Assembly (NCBI RefSeq): GCF_030013905.1
Contig: NZ_CP124862.1
Coordinates: 1,925,051 to 1,989,050, forward strand
Length of the DNA: 64,000 bases
Direction of reading: 5' to 3'
Source: Petroclostridium sp. X23
Lineage (GTDB): Bacteria > Bacillota > Clostridia > SK-Y3
Part shown: one piece after another, positions 18,305 to 27,363 of the stretch
How positions within the stretch are numbered: position 1 is the first letter of the stretch
How the letters are laid out: each line of letters starts with the position of its first letter
Translations under genes and position numbers: made by a program
Notes under the pieces: model-generated
What the model saw: the letters and a program-made list of their open reading frames with translations, nothing else
What the model was told of the DNA's origin: nothing
Databases searched by the model: none

Positions 18305-19801
18305 CATACGCGTTAAGCTAAGCCATGTTATGGTAAACCAATAATTACATTTGCAAAAAAGAAAAAAACATGAGAACCTCAAAGTAATAGAGAAATGAAA
18401 GGTGAGGTTCCCATGTTTCAAGTTCCCATATCACTAATTATAAGCTTTATTTGCTTTTTAGGAAAGACAAAAATACTGGAAATTTCTAAGGACACAGGGT
18501 TTACGGTGCGCCGCTCTAAGCTGCTGCCAGATACTATAGTAAAAGTATTTACATTCGGCTTATGGGACACCCCTAATCCATCCTTACGTCAAACTGCTTC
18601 TAAATGCGAAAATATTCAACGCGGACTTAGTATAACACGCGAAGGACTTTTTCAACGTTTGGCTACAAGTGCTTTATTGCTAAAACAAGTATTCCAGTCA
18701 GCAGTTGAGTATTCTGCCAAGAGAGCAATAACTGTCCAGAATCTCGATGTGCTCCAAGCTTTTACTGATGTAAAAATATGTGATAGCTCTAAAGTTACTC
18801 TTCCGGACAAATTAGCAGATGTCTGGAAAGGTCTTGGTGGCAATAATGCAAAAGCTGCTCTAAAAATCCAGACTATATATAGCCTTAAGTCCAGAACTAT
18901 CACAAATATGGAGTTGACAAAGGCGCCTGGTCCAGATGCCGGCTATAAAGATGAACTTCTAAAACACATTCATCATGGTGAGCTGTTAATTACTGACTTA
19001 GGATATTACAGTAAAGATTTGTTTAGGAAAATAATATCCAAAGGTGCATATTTTCTTAGCCGAATTAAATCAAATACTGTTTTTCAAATACAAAATTCTG
19101 ACACTAAATCTTTTAAAGCCTTAGACCTTTTAAGTGTTTTAAAAAACAGCTCCAGTGTTGATATAGATGTATACTTTGGCACCAAGTATTCTAAATTACT
19201 ACAATGTCGGCTGATTGGTGTACGTTTACCTGATGAAGTCGCTAATGAACGTAGGCGCAAAGCAAATAAAAAAGCAAAGTCACAAGGCAAAACACTGAGT
19301 GACTATGACTTAGAGTTATTAGGATGGAACCTTCTAATTACTAACGCCCCAGCACATATGCTTACTCCAAAGGCAGCCTGTGAATTGTACAGAGCTAGAT
19401 GGCAGATAGAGCTTTTATTTAAGGCTTGCAAAAGCTATCTAAACCTTGGCAAAGTAGGCAACTGTGGTAAAGAGCAATTAGAGTGTCTTCTATATGGAAG
19501 GTTAATTGCCATTATACTAATTTTCACAGTCTACTCAGCACTGTATGCCCTCATGTACCAACAAAAAAACAGATGCATTAGTATGATGTCGTTTATCAAA
19601 CTAATTGCGACAAAGGTGGAAAAAATATTTTCAAGCCTTTATGCAACCACTGAAGCAATATCGGAACTGCGACTGATTCTTAAAAGAGCGGCCGAACAAA
19701 GCTTACATGATAAACGTAATCGCAAAACCACGGTTGAGCGATTGCAGGAACACTATTTGCTCAATTAAATTGGTAAAAAATAGCTTAACTTAACGCGTAT
19801 G
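18305..19801 (+). mobile_element. IS4-family insertion sequence (complete, 1497 bp)
   Basis: The ends are inverted repeats: CATACGCGTTAAGCTAAGC at the left and the complement of CATACGCGTTAAGTTAAGC at the right. ATCTGTAGAT stands directly outside both ends (18295-18304 and 19802-19811), a 10-bp target-site duplication as expected for several IS4 groups. The element holds one intact transposase gene. It is inserted between dctP and dctQ, opposite to their transcription. The intact duplication points to a recent insertion. Confidence 0.95.
18413..19768 (+). CDS. IS4-family DDE transposase
   Basis: 451 residues from ATG 18413 (AGGTGAGG five bases upstream; an in-frame ATG at 18395 is less well placed). 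DDE segments are visible: Asp in VKICDSSKV, Asp in LLITDLGYYSKDLF, and Glu in YRARWQIELLFKACK. The last fits the IS4 YREK pattern Y-x2-R-x3-E-x6-K exactly. The frame is intact, so the element may be active. Confidence 0.94.
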   Translation: MFQVPISLIISFICFLGKTKILEISKDTGFTVRRSKLLPDTIVKVFTFGLWDTPNPSLRQTASKCENIQRGLSITREGLFQRLATSALLLKQVFQSAVEYSAKRAITVQNLDVLQAFTDVKICDSSKVTLPDKLADVWKGLGGNNAKAALKIQTIYSLKSRTITNMELTKAPGPDAGYKDELLKHIHHGELLITDLGYYSKDLFRKIISKGAYFLSRIKSNTVFQIQNSDTKSFKALDLLSVLKNSSSVDIDVYFGTKYSKLLQCRLIGVRLPDEVANERRRKANKKAKSQGKTLSDYDLELLGWNLLITNAPAHMLTPKAACELYRARWQIELLFKACKSYLNLGKVGNCGKEQLECLLYGRLIAIILIFTVYSALYALMYQQKNRCISMMSFIKLIATKVEKIFSSLYATTEAISELRLILKRAAEQSLHDKRNRKTTVERLQEHYLLN

Positions 19802-19856
19802 ATCTGTAGATAAAAAACTTAAATATTCAAAATATAATAATAACGTTTAGAAAACA

Positions 19857-19932
19857 AAACAAGAACATTCGTTAGCATGGTATATCTATTTACTGTCAAT
19901 ACTAACATAATCGAAAACGAATGTTCTTGTTT
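19857..19932 (-). promoter_or_regulatory. Long hairpin downstream of dctP
   Basis: 17-base perfect arms at 19857-19873 and 19916-19932 (AACAAGAACATTCG core) enclose a 42-base loop, 68 bases after the dctP stop. On the minus strand the stem is followed by GTTTTGTTTTC. It could partly terminate or stabilise the dctP transcript, giving more binding protein than permease. Confidence 0.6.
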
Positions 19933-19999
19933 GAAGGTAGTAATGCACATTAATAGGAAGCTATCTCATTTTAAATAACCTATTAAAATGAAGGCTGTA

Positions 20000-21064
20000 C
20001 TATCGAGCCTCATTAACTGCATCATAAATATCTTGCGCGTTATTCTTAGTAATAAATGTATTAACCATATTTTCTGTTGCCTTTCTCAATTCATTTAAAT
20101 CAATATCATTAAAGACTACACCTTCTGCTTCCATTTCCTTTTTGAATTGCGCATCTATTTCTTTATTGGCCTTATAGAAATGCTTTGCTGCATCTTTTGC
20201 GGCTTCAACTAATATTGTTTGTGCATCTTGCGGAAGCTCATTAAACACTTTTTGACTGATATTAATTGTATTGAAAGTTAAGTTGTGTTTTGTTTCTGTC
20301 CATTTTTTAGCTACTTCATATACTTTGATTGAATGTAAGAATTCTTTGTGGCCTTCCATTCCATCTACTACCCCGGTCTGAATTGCCGTGTATGCTTCTC
20401 CTGAAGGAATAGCAGTTGGAGTAGCCCCTAAAGCTTTAAAGGTTTCAATCAGTACCGGTGATTCAGGCGTTCTAACTTTTACCCCTTTGAAATCCTCTAA
20501 AGAAGTAATTGTCTTAGTTGCCAGCAATGTACTTCTAAAGGCAACTGGAATAATTGAAAGCGTCTTTATTTTAGAAGCTTGTTCAATTTTCTTTTGGATC
20601 ATCGCTTCAACCCCACTATCGAGGGCTCTTTGTCCATGGTCAATATCATCAAAAATAAACGGTAAATCTAAAATACCTATTGCTAAATCATAATTCGCAA
20701 ACATTCCCAAATCGGCATAGGACATGTCTAATGAGCCTAGCTCAAGCGCCTCTAATAATTCTCGCTGTCCACCCAATTGTCCATTAGGATAATTTTCAAC
20801 CGTAATATTTCCTCCGGATTTTTCGTTAACTAACTCAATAAATTTTTCAATAAATTCTCTATTGGTAGAATGAGTTTCTGATACGTGGTGACCTAGTCTC
20901 AAGACAATCGGTTTCTTAGTACTTTCTTTCGCAGTGTCTTTTGACCCCTCACTTGCGGGTTGTTTTGTTTCTTCATTTGTCATCTGCTTTGTCCCACATC
21001 CAGCCAATGACAATGAAAGAATAAGCGTAAGAACTAAAATCAGGGCTATTCCTTTTCTTTTCAT
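20000..21064 (-). CDS. dctP: TRAP transporter solute-binding lipoprotein (DctP)
   Basis: 354 residues from ATG 21064 (AAGGAG upstream). There is a lipoprotein signal with lipobox SLAGC at about residue 22, a charged linker, then the DctP fold: LRLGHHVSETHSTNREF, YPNGQLGGQRELLEALELGSLDMSY, KGVKVRTPESPVLIETFKALGATPTAIPSGEAYTAI-type blocks and QTGVVDGMEG. The family conserved Arg is in VRTPES. It binds an organic acid or sugar-acid-like substrate outside the cell and hands it to DctQM. Confidence 0.94.
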   Translation of the reverse strand: MKRKGIALILVLTLILSLSLAGCGTKQMTNEETKQPASEGSKDTAKESTKKPIVLRLGHHVSETHSTNREFIEKFIELVNEKSGGNITVENYPNGQLGGQRELLEALELGSLDMSYADLGMFANYDLAIGILDLPFIFDDIDHGQRALDSGVEAMIQKKIEQASKIKTLSIIPVAFRSTLLATKTITSLEDFKGVKVRTPESPVLIETFKALGATPTAIPSGEAYTAIQTGVVDGMEGHKEFLHSIKVYEVAKKWTETKHNLTFNTINISQKVFNELPQDAQTILVEAAKDAAKHFYKANKEIDAQFKKEMEAEGVVFNDIDLNELRKATENMVNTFITKNNAQDIYDAVNEAR

Positions 21065-21185
21065 AACTTCACTCCTTTTTTTATTGGTTAATACATTATT
21101 ATAATAGCAAATCATTTTTTAGCTTTATATAGACAAATGTTTTATTTTATTCACTTTACTAATATTTATAATTTTGATAAAAATA

Positions 21186-21216
21186 AAATAGCACAATGAT
21201 GTTGTGCTATTTTTTA
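21186..21216. terminator. Hairpin with T-run between divergent dctP and blaI genes
   Basis: Perfect 12-base arms AAAATAGCACAA (21186-21197) and TTGTGCTATTTT (21203-21214) with a five-base loop and six T's at 21211-21216 look like an intrinsic terminator on the plus strand. Neither neighbouring gene is transcribed into it, so it may end a small RNA or be a relic. The rest of 21065-21371 shows no gene. Confidence 0.6.
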
Positions 21217-21371
21217 AGGATAGCCTAAGTGGAACTGCAAGTATATCCGATTTATGCAATAAACTTCAAGTGCATAAGAGTTCATTTATAAGCTGAGTAA
21301 TCCGATATAAATCAGTAAGTGAAGCCAGGTTAACTCATCCTTCTAAAAACACCCATTATGTAATAAAACTA

Positions 21372-21434
21372 TTGACAAATTTTGTTTACACATGTAAACT
21401 TATTATGAAAGTTTACATGTGTAAACAAAATTTG
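21372..21434 (+). promoter_or_regulatory. blaI-type promoter and double operator
   Basis: TTGACA (21372-21377), a 17-base spacer and TAAACT (21395-21400) form a promoter. A perfect 26-base inverted repeat (21376-21401 and 21409-21434, seven-base spacer) covers it. Each arm contains a TACA-N2-TGTA box (TTACACATGTAA and TTACATGTGTAA), the type of site bound by BlaI/MecI repressors. Confidence 0.9.
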
Positions 21435-21450
21435 ATTGGGGGGATACACA

Positions 21451-21834
21451 ATGAAGAACATTCCTAAAATATCAGAAGCGGAATGGGAAGTGATGAAGTT
21501 AATATGGAAAAATAATCCTATCACATCTGACATACTAATTTCTATACTTACTGATAAGATGCGTTGGTCATCACAAACAGTCAAAACATTTATCAATAGG
21601 CTATTAAACAAAAAAGTAATTGACTATGAGAAATCAGGAAGATGTTATATGTATTACCCTTTGATTTCTGAAAAAGACTGTATTAAAGCAGAGAACAAAT
21701 CTTTCCTTGAAAGGGTATATGATGGAGCTGTAGGGATGCTTTTTACCAATTTTTTAGAACAAGAATCTTTATCAGCAAAAGAGATAGAAGCACTGCAAGA
21801 GCTTTTAGAAGAAAAGAAAAAAAAGAATTCCTAA
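21451..21834 (+). CDS. BlaI/MecI/CopY-family repressor
   Basis: 127 residues with the family winged helix: ISEAEWEVMKLIWKNNPIT, ILTDKMRWSSQTVKTFINRLLNKKVIDYEKSGRCYMYYPLI. The dimerisation tail follows; its usual protease-cut region lies around residues 95-105. The ATG at 21451 has GGGGGG upstream. It probably represses its own promoter through the 26-bp inverted repeat and is released when cleaved after signalling by the M56 protein encoded 19 bases downstream. Confidence 0.94.
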   Translation: MKNIPKISEAEWEVMKLIWKNNPITSDILISILTDKMRWSSQTVKTFINRLLNKKVIDYEKSGRCYMYYPLISEKDCIKAENKSFLERVYDGAVGMLFTNFLEQESLSAKEIEALQELLEEKKKKNS

Positions 21835-21852
21835 TGTTAAGGAGAAAATAAA

Positions 21853-24120
21853 ATGGACATTTTGAGTACAGTCTTCTTACGGATTTTATATTCATCCCTT
21901 ACAGCCAGTATTATTATACTAATGGTATTACTGCTAAAAAAGATTCTAAAAAATCGTATTGGTATAAGATTATATCATGCTTTATGGCTTTTAGTACTCG
22001 CAAGACTTTTATTACCCGTTGTTCCCGAAAGCCCTCTGAGTCTGTTTAATCTTATGCCATTGAAAAATCAAAACATATTCAATACTTATTACAGTAATTC
22101 CGTTAATATTCAAAAATGGATATTTAGCCGGAATAGCAAAGGATACTCTCCTTCTTCGAGCTATGATGCTAATGAACCTTATGATGATTCAGTTTTTTCT
22201 GATCAACCAAGTGGTAATCAATCTACAAGCAATGATCGAACTCAACACTCAAATATCATGCATTATATGCTTAAGATAGTATCATTCATATGGCTGATTG
22301 GATTTATGTTAATGGCTATTGCTATCTTTATAACGGCTGTCAAGTTAAGAATAACGCTTTCAACTTATGATAGAATAACTGACCGGAATATCTTATCTTT
22401 ACTAGAAGCATGCACCAAAAAGGTAGGGATGAAAAAACAGATTTCCGCTTATGTAGATAAATCATTTAAAAGTCCTTGCATTATAGGGATTATAAACCCC
22501 AGAATATATTTACCTCGTGAAACTCTGAATATAGCGAAACAGCAACAACTCTTACATATTTTTCTTCATGAATTGGTCCATTATAAAAGAAAAGATCTAT
22601 TCTATAACCTTCTTGGCACATTAGCAGTTACCCTACATTGGTTTAATCCCATGGTATGGCTTGCAGTGAAGAAAATGAAACTGATCCGCGAACTCGCATG
22701 TGACACTTGTGTGTTGGAGATTCTGGGAGAACAGGAATCCGTATCCTATGGTATGACAATATTGAATATTTCAAAGCTTTTTACAAACGATTGTAAACAA
22801 TTAAGTCTGCTTAGCTTTTTCCAAACGGACAAACAAATCGAGAGGAGAATACATATGATAAAAACGTTTAAAAAAGGGTCATATAAGATATCTGTAATTG
22901 CCATGCTATTTTTTATATTGGTAAGTGCAGGTACTTTAACAAATGCAGCAAGTTCTAAGAAAGTTTCAGATGATTTCACCGCAATCATCAAAGATCCGAT
23001 TAATGTACCGGCAGTCAAAAACACCTCAGATAATAAGAGTGAAAGTGAAACCGGAAAATTTCTCATTGATGCGCCGTTAAAATCATATACTGATATCAAT
23101 AAAGTGAATGAAGTTGCAGGTTTTAAATTTAAAGTTCCTGATGATCTCCTGCAAGGAAATAAGGCAAGCGCGCTCCACCTAAAAAAAGTATCGGATTCCA
23201 GTAATATGCTGGAGATATTCTATTCTAAGAAAGATACACGCTCTATAACATTTTCTTTCTACGCTTCAGACGCAGATATCTTAGAGCTTTTAAAAGAAAC
23301 TGACGGCAGAGGGCCGGGCAAGGATGATAATAATGTCTATAATATAACGGAACACTTCAACATCGGAGAAATAAGCGGTAGAATATTAACAATCGACAAA
23401 ACACTCGGATCATTGGAACTAAATTCCAAATACTTTGTATTTACAAATGACCGGTTATGGTATGGTATAAAATTTTTTGAAAGCTACAAATCATCTAGTG
23501 GAAAGTTGACAAAGCGTTTTGAACTTTCTTTTGATGATATCGAGGTCATTATAACCTCTTTAAAATATCCTCAAGAAATCAACGATACAAACTATAAGAT
23601 TCAGGCTGAAGCTTCAACAGAAGTCGGTCAGATGGCCATATATGACAAGGACGACTTAGAGAATACCAAAGGTTTACTCGAGTTCACCCCGAAATTCCCT
23701 TTAACCCTTCTAGAAAATATAAAAGCAGTAGATGCGTGGGTAAATATTTCGTCAGAATGGAATGGAAACCAAGAAAATAAAAACTATGAACTGAACATAT
23801 TCTATCAACCGGAGGAAAATGGGACAATCGTATTTACACAAGGGAAAATCAATAAGCATTATGACGACCTAAAGAAACAAGGTTATTTCGAATTTATTGA
23901 AGGCGAAGACCGCAAAATTAAAAGAGTCAACAGTGAAATGCTAACTATTGCCGGAATGCATATATACAAATATCAAAACAAATTTAGTCCTGAAGATCCG
24001 GACTGCTTCAATTACCTATGGAAAGAAAACGGTATATACTACGATGTTTTCTTTTATGGAGAGACATCACATCATGAAGAGATACTTAATGAACTTATTG
24101 AAGAACAACCTGTAAAATAG
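21853..24120 (+). CDS. BlaR1/MecR1-like M56 membrane metallopeptidase with non-standard sensor domain
   Basis: 755 residues. Hydrophobic segments lie near 10-30, 40-58, 140-165 and 345-370. The zinc-peptidase motif HELVH is at about residue 239, in IFLHELVHYKRKDL, with ELACD downstream, as in the M56 family. The extracytoplasmic C-terminal half (about 375-755) has none of the SxxK, SxN and KTG motifs of a penicillin-binding sensor. Instead there are repeated domains rich in charged and aromatic residues (one resembling DUF4367 near 415-565). It should sense a signal other than a beta-lactam and cleave the BlaI-type repressor. AAGGAG precedes the ATG. Confidence 0.87.
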   Translation: MDILSTVFLRILYSSLTASIIILMVLLLKKILKNRIGIRLYHALWLLVLARLLLPVVPESPLSLFNLMPLKNQNIFNTYYSNSVNIQKWIFSRNSKGYSPSSSYDANEPYDDSVFSDQPSGNQSTSNDRTQHSNIMHYMLKIVSFIWLIGFMLMAIAIFITAVKLRITLSTYDRITDRNILSLLEACTKKVGMKKQISAYVDKSFKSPCIIGIINPRIYLPRETLNIAKQQQLLHIFLHELVHYKRKDLFYNLLGTLAVTLHWFNPMVWLAVKKMKLIRELACDTCVLEILGEQESVSYGMTILNISKLFTNDCKQLSLLSFFQTDKQIERRIHMIKTFKKGSYKISVIAMLFFILVSAGTLTNAASSKKVSDDFTAIIKDPINVPAVKNTSDNKSESETGKFLIDAPLKSYTDINKVNEVAGFKFKVPDDLLQGNKASALHLKKVSDSSNMLEIFYSKKDTRSITFSFYASDADILELLKETDGRGPGKDDNNVYNITEHFNIGEISGRILTIDKTLGSLELNSKYFVFTNDRLWYGIKFFESYKSSSGKLTKRFELSFDDIEVIITSLKYPQEINDTNYKIQAEASTEVGQMAIYDKDDLENTKGLLEFTPKFPLTLLENIKAVDAWVNISSEWNGNQENKNYELNIFYQPEENGTIVFTQGKINKHYDDLKKQGYFEFIEGEDRKIKRVNSEMLTIAGMHIYKYQNKFSPEDPDCFNYLWKENGIYYDVFFYGETSHHEEILNELIEEQPVK

Positions 24121-24183
24121 ACTTGAAATGTCTTTCCGCAAGGATATACTCAAATAGTCATCAGAATAAATTTTACTTTGGTG

Positions 24184-24287
24184 CTACTACTGTAGGAGGT
24201 GACCATCGGTCGTTTGCAAATACCGCAGATTACCAATACCGATGACCAATGGCCTCCCCTACCATCATAACAGCCACAAAATTCTAC
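24184..24287. repeat. Dispersed intergenic repeat, copy A
   Basis: This segment parallels 28296-28399: CTACTGT..GG, GACCATCGGTCGT against GGCCATCGGCCGT, CAGATTACC, CCCCTAC and CCACAAAATTCTAC against CCACAGAATTTTAC. Inside it, ACCATCGGT pairs loosely with ACCGATGACC. It holds no gene. The rest of 24121-24329 shows nothing more. Confidence 0.65.
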
Positions 24288-24329
24288 ATAAATTGTTTTG
24301 TAAAAAATAAAAAAACTTTAAAGTACCTA

Positions 24330-26531
24330 CTATTGTAAATCATCAATTGCTTTGAAATAATCTTCTATATTATCACTTTCAACATATATGTCCGGTTCAA
24401 TATGGTCATTTAGGATATTTTTTTGTCTTACATTCCAATAGTGATTGACGATAAAAAGCATTACTTTCCTTTTCGAGTTCTCATAAACGTACTGACCTAC
24501 GCCTTTTCCATACGTTTTTTGTCCTATTATAGTAACATTGTTCAAAAAAGTTTTTAACCCTAATGTCGTTAATTCCGAAGCACTTGCAGTATACTCGTCA
24601 ACAAATATATATATCTTCTTGAATTTAGTTTGTGAGGCATCTGAATAAAAATCGTAAGTGTAGCCATCTTTATATATCAGATAACTGGTTTTACATTCCG
24701 GAAGCATTTCATTAAGGATATTGGTCGCGCTATCCGTAACACCACCTGTGTTAGATCTTAAATCAATAATAAGCGTCTTATTCTGTGTATCTTCTATAGT
24801 ATCCATCAGCTCAATAAAGCGTTCATCAGTATTGCCATTAAAACTTAGAATCCTAGTATAATAAAGATGATCGCTCATTTTCATAAGCGCTATATCTTCT
24901 TCCTCGTTACTTTTTACATAATCATAATCTTTACCACTTACTACAAAAGTAAACTGGTCCTCTGCCATTTTGATATCCTCAACAAAGTTGTTAATCTCTT
25001 GGTCAGTAATATTGGCATTGTCCTTCAGTGTAGCTATTTTAGACTTAATATCAATGGAATCATCGTAATACAAATAATTGTCTACAAATAATTCCTCCAA
25101 CTGCTTTATAAACGGCTTATCTTTATTTTCAACTTCTGTCTTTATCCATAACGCTTGTTGATTATCCGGGTTAATATCCAAACATTTATCCACATACTCC
25201 TTCGCTTTGCCAATATTATCATCTCTATAATATGCCATTGCAATGAAGGACAATGCACTATCATCTTTGTCGTTAATACTTACCAGTTCTCCGTATGTTT
25301 TTATAGCCTCATCAAATTTGTCGAGCCCGTAATAGCTATCGGCTATGTACCAAAGGATACTCTCATTTGCATCAAATTTATCGCGGATACTATTCCCTAC
25401 TTCTATACACTTTGAGTATCTGTGAGTAATGTATAAAGCAAACATTTTATTCAGATATGCATCAAGATAATTCTTATCAAGTTTTATCGCGGTATCGAAA
25501 TATTGTACTGAGTCCTTATACAGCGTTTCGTCCAGATAAAGCATTCCTATAATATTATATAGCTCTGGATCTTTCTTATTGTTATTGATTGCTTTTAGAC
25601 AATATTCCTTTACTTTGTCAAAATTCCCTTGCGCACTGTAGCTATATATAATTCCATAATATAACTCAAGCTCTTTAGGATATTTTTTTAATCCGGGAAT
25701 GAAATATTCGAGTACTTTATCATAATTACCTGCATTAAACGCTATTCTCCCCAACTTTGACAAGAAGCTTATATCATCAGGAAAAAGTTTACTTGCATCT
25801 TCGTAAAACTTCATTATTTCATCATAGGTACTCGTATATTCAAGGATATTTCCTTTAGCTAAATACAAATCGCTTATATCCGGCTGTTTTTCTATACATT
25901 GCTCAATATATTGTAAAGCCTTTTTTTCACTGCCGTTCAACAAATAGCAGATAGCTTTGTAGCACTGGGCGCCATAATCATCCGGCGTATATAATAGACA
26001 TTTTTCAAATTCTCCAAACGCTTCTTTGAACTTCCCTTGAGCAAAATAGGTCATTCCCCTTCCATAATATGCATAGCTGGATTTTTCATTCATCTTAATT
26101 GCATTGTTGAATGCCTTTAATGCTTCCTCATATTTTCCCAATCCGTATAATGCGTTGCCGTAATTAACATATTCTGCATCTTCATTGGGCTGAATGGCTA
26201 AACTTTTCTCGCTGTACTCGAAGCTTTTTTGATATTCTCCCAGCTCATAATACGCCCAGCTTAGATTATTTAGAGCCGCATCATTTTGCAAACCAAGTTT
26301 TATCGCATTCTGGAATAATTTTATTGCCTCTTCATACTTCCCTTCTTGCATCAAGCTATATCCTGTCTCATTTGCTTCAACAGCTTCAATCAGCTGTTCC
26401 AAGTGCTCAGCACTTATTTGCTGACTATCCATAGTATCTTTTGTATCGATTGTTTCCGCAAAACACAAGGTATGAACTGATATTACAACGAAAGTAATGA
26501 ATAGAAAAACGGTGGCCTTGACTTTTGTCAT
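24330..26531 (-). CDS. Secreted TPR-repeat protein with C-terminal S41 peptidase domain
   Basis: 733 residues from ATG 26531 (GGAGG seven bases upstream). A signal peptide (about 1-25, cleaved near CFA-ET) is followed by roughly a dozen 34-residue TPR units (about 45-470; for example AYYELGEYQKSFEYSEKSLAIQP). A C-terminal S41 tail-specific-protease domain (about 550-733) has LIIDLRSNTGG, the nucleophile Ser in DEYTASASELT and the Lys in GQKTYGKGVGQ. No PDZ domain is seen. It probably acts outside the membrane on protein substrates held by the TPR array. It stands alone as a transcription unit. Confidence 0.85.
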   Translation of the reverse strand: MTKVKATVFLFITFVVISVHTLCFAETIDTKDTMDSQQISAEHLEQLIEAVEANETGYSLMQEGKYEEAIKLFQNAIKLGLQNDAALNNLSWAYYELGEYQKSFEYSEKSLAIQPNEDAEYVNYGNALYGLGKYEEALKAFNNAIKMNEKSSYAYYGRGMTYFAQGKFKEAFGEFEKCLLYTPDDYGAQCYKAICYLLNGSEKKALQYIEQCIEKQPDISDLYLAKGNILEYTSTYDEIMKFYEDASKLFPDDISFLSKLGRIAFNAGNYDKVLEYFIPGLKKYPKELELYYGIIYSYSAQGNFDKVKEYCLKAINNNKKDPELYNIIGMLYLDETLYKDSVQYFDTAIKLDKNYLDAYLNKMFALYITHRYSKCIEVGNSIRDKFDANESILWYIADSYYGLDKFDEAIKTYGELVSINDKDDSALSFIAMAYYRDDNIGKAKEYVDKCLDINPDNQQALWIKTEVENKDKPFIKQLEELFVDNYLYYDDSIDIKSKIATLKDNANITDQEINNFVEDIKMAEDQFTFVVSGKDYDYVKSNEEEDIALMKMSDHLYYTRILSFNGNTDERFIELMDTIEDTQNKTLIIDLRSNTGGVTDSATNILNEMLPECKTSYLIYKDGYTYDFYSDASQTKFKKIYIFVDEYTASASELTTLGLKTFLNNVTIIGQKTYGKGVGQYVYENSKRKVMLFIVNHYWNVRQKNILNDHIEPDIYVESDNIEDYFKAIDDLQ

Positions 26532-26569
26532 CTTATAATCCTCCAAGAACTATTATAGTTTGCAATGAT

Positions 26570-26643
26570 GTAGTGAGGAGTGAACAATGGGGAGTTTTTG
26601 TATCCTCTCCTAACCCTCCGGTCCCCACTCCCCACTCCTTACT
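26570..26643. repeat. GGAGTG/CACTCC-rich imperfect inverted repeat
   Basis: GTGAGGAGTG and TGGGGAG on the left (26572-26594) face CCCCACTCCCCACTCCTTAC on the right, in the leader of the TPR-S41 gene. It could form a hairpin in the 5' untranslated RNA. It is much richer in G+C than its surroundings. Confidence 0.5.
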
Positions 26644-26799
26644 AGTAATATTTTTCATTAATATTGCAAACATATAAAGTATATCACATTGTAAAAATTA
26701 GGTAAATACATTCATAGAATTTTTTCTATGAATAACTAAAATCATCAAAATATAGAAAGACTGTTTCCGTAATACGTAAACAGTCTGGAATCATTCATA

Positions 26800-27351
26800 T
26801 TAAATTTTTGCCTCAAGCGCTTCAAGTAAACCGATATATCTTTCCTGTACTTCTTTTGCCTGTGCCTCAGCTTCAAAACCAACACATTCATCATTGATTT
26901 TATCTAATGTGTTTTGTGAAAGTCCTCTTTCCGCAAATTTATAAACCACATTATCCTCTTTATCAATGTGTCGATGAAGCAAGTGTGTATAGGAAATAGC
27001 ATTTGCAATGACATCCAGCTTCGCTTCCTCGTCTCCGTCCATCACTTTTCTAACTGCTGCTTCCAGTTCCTGCATATGCAATCTTCCCAAATCATGCTCC
27101 ACCAGCATGCCCATACGTACTAATTTCTCTGCAGCCGGTCCCTGTTCTTCTACCATTCTATTAAAAAGTAAATCTTCCTCTTTCCCATGATGATGCTTAT
27201 CTGCATAATTTCGAACGAAATCGATCATTTTAAAGAAATCCTCATACTGTATTGCCTGTCCCTTCAACATTTTATAGCAGTATTTCCGGATAACTATGAG
27301 CATTCTTTTTATATACTTATGTTCGTCTACCATCAGTTGTATGCAATCCAT
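26800..27351 (-). CDS. Hemerythrin HHE domain protein
   Basis: 183 residues forming a four-helix bundle with the diiron ligands of the family: His in VDEHKYIKR, His and Glu in YADKHHHGKEEDLLF, His in LVEHDLGRL, and His and Glu in LLHRHIDKEDNVVYKFAE. Such proteins bind oxygen, or handle nitric oxide or iron. It is the second gene of an operon, 12 bases after the 209-residue protein, with AAGGAGGAG before the ATG. The shared promoter has a Crp/Fnr-like site, which suggests induction by oxygen or nitrosative stress. Confidence 0.92.
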   Translation of the reverse strand: MDCIQLMVDEHKYIKRMLIVIRKYCYKMLKGQAIQYEDFFKMIDFVRNYADKHHHGKEEDLLFNRMVEEQGPAAEKLVRMGMLVEHDLGRLHMQELEAAVRKVMDGDEEAKLDVIANAISYTHLLHRHIDKEDNVVYKFAERGLSQNTLDKINDECVGFEAEAQAKEVQERYIGLLEALEAKI

Positions 27352-27363
27352 ATTGTCTCCTCC

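Noticed and set aside
21853..24120. True beta-lactam sensor BlaR1
   Set aside because: The C-terminal half lacks SxxK, SxN and KTG motifs, and no beta-lactamase gene is nearby.
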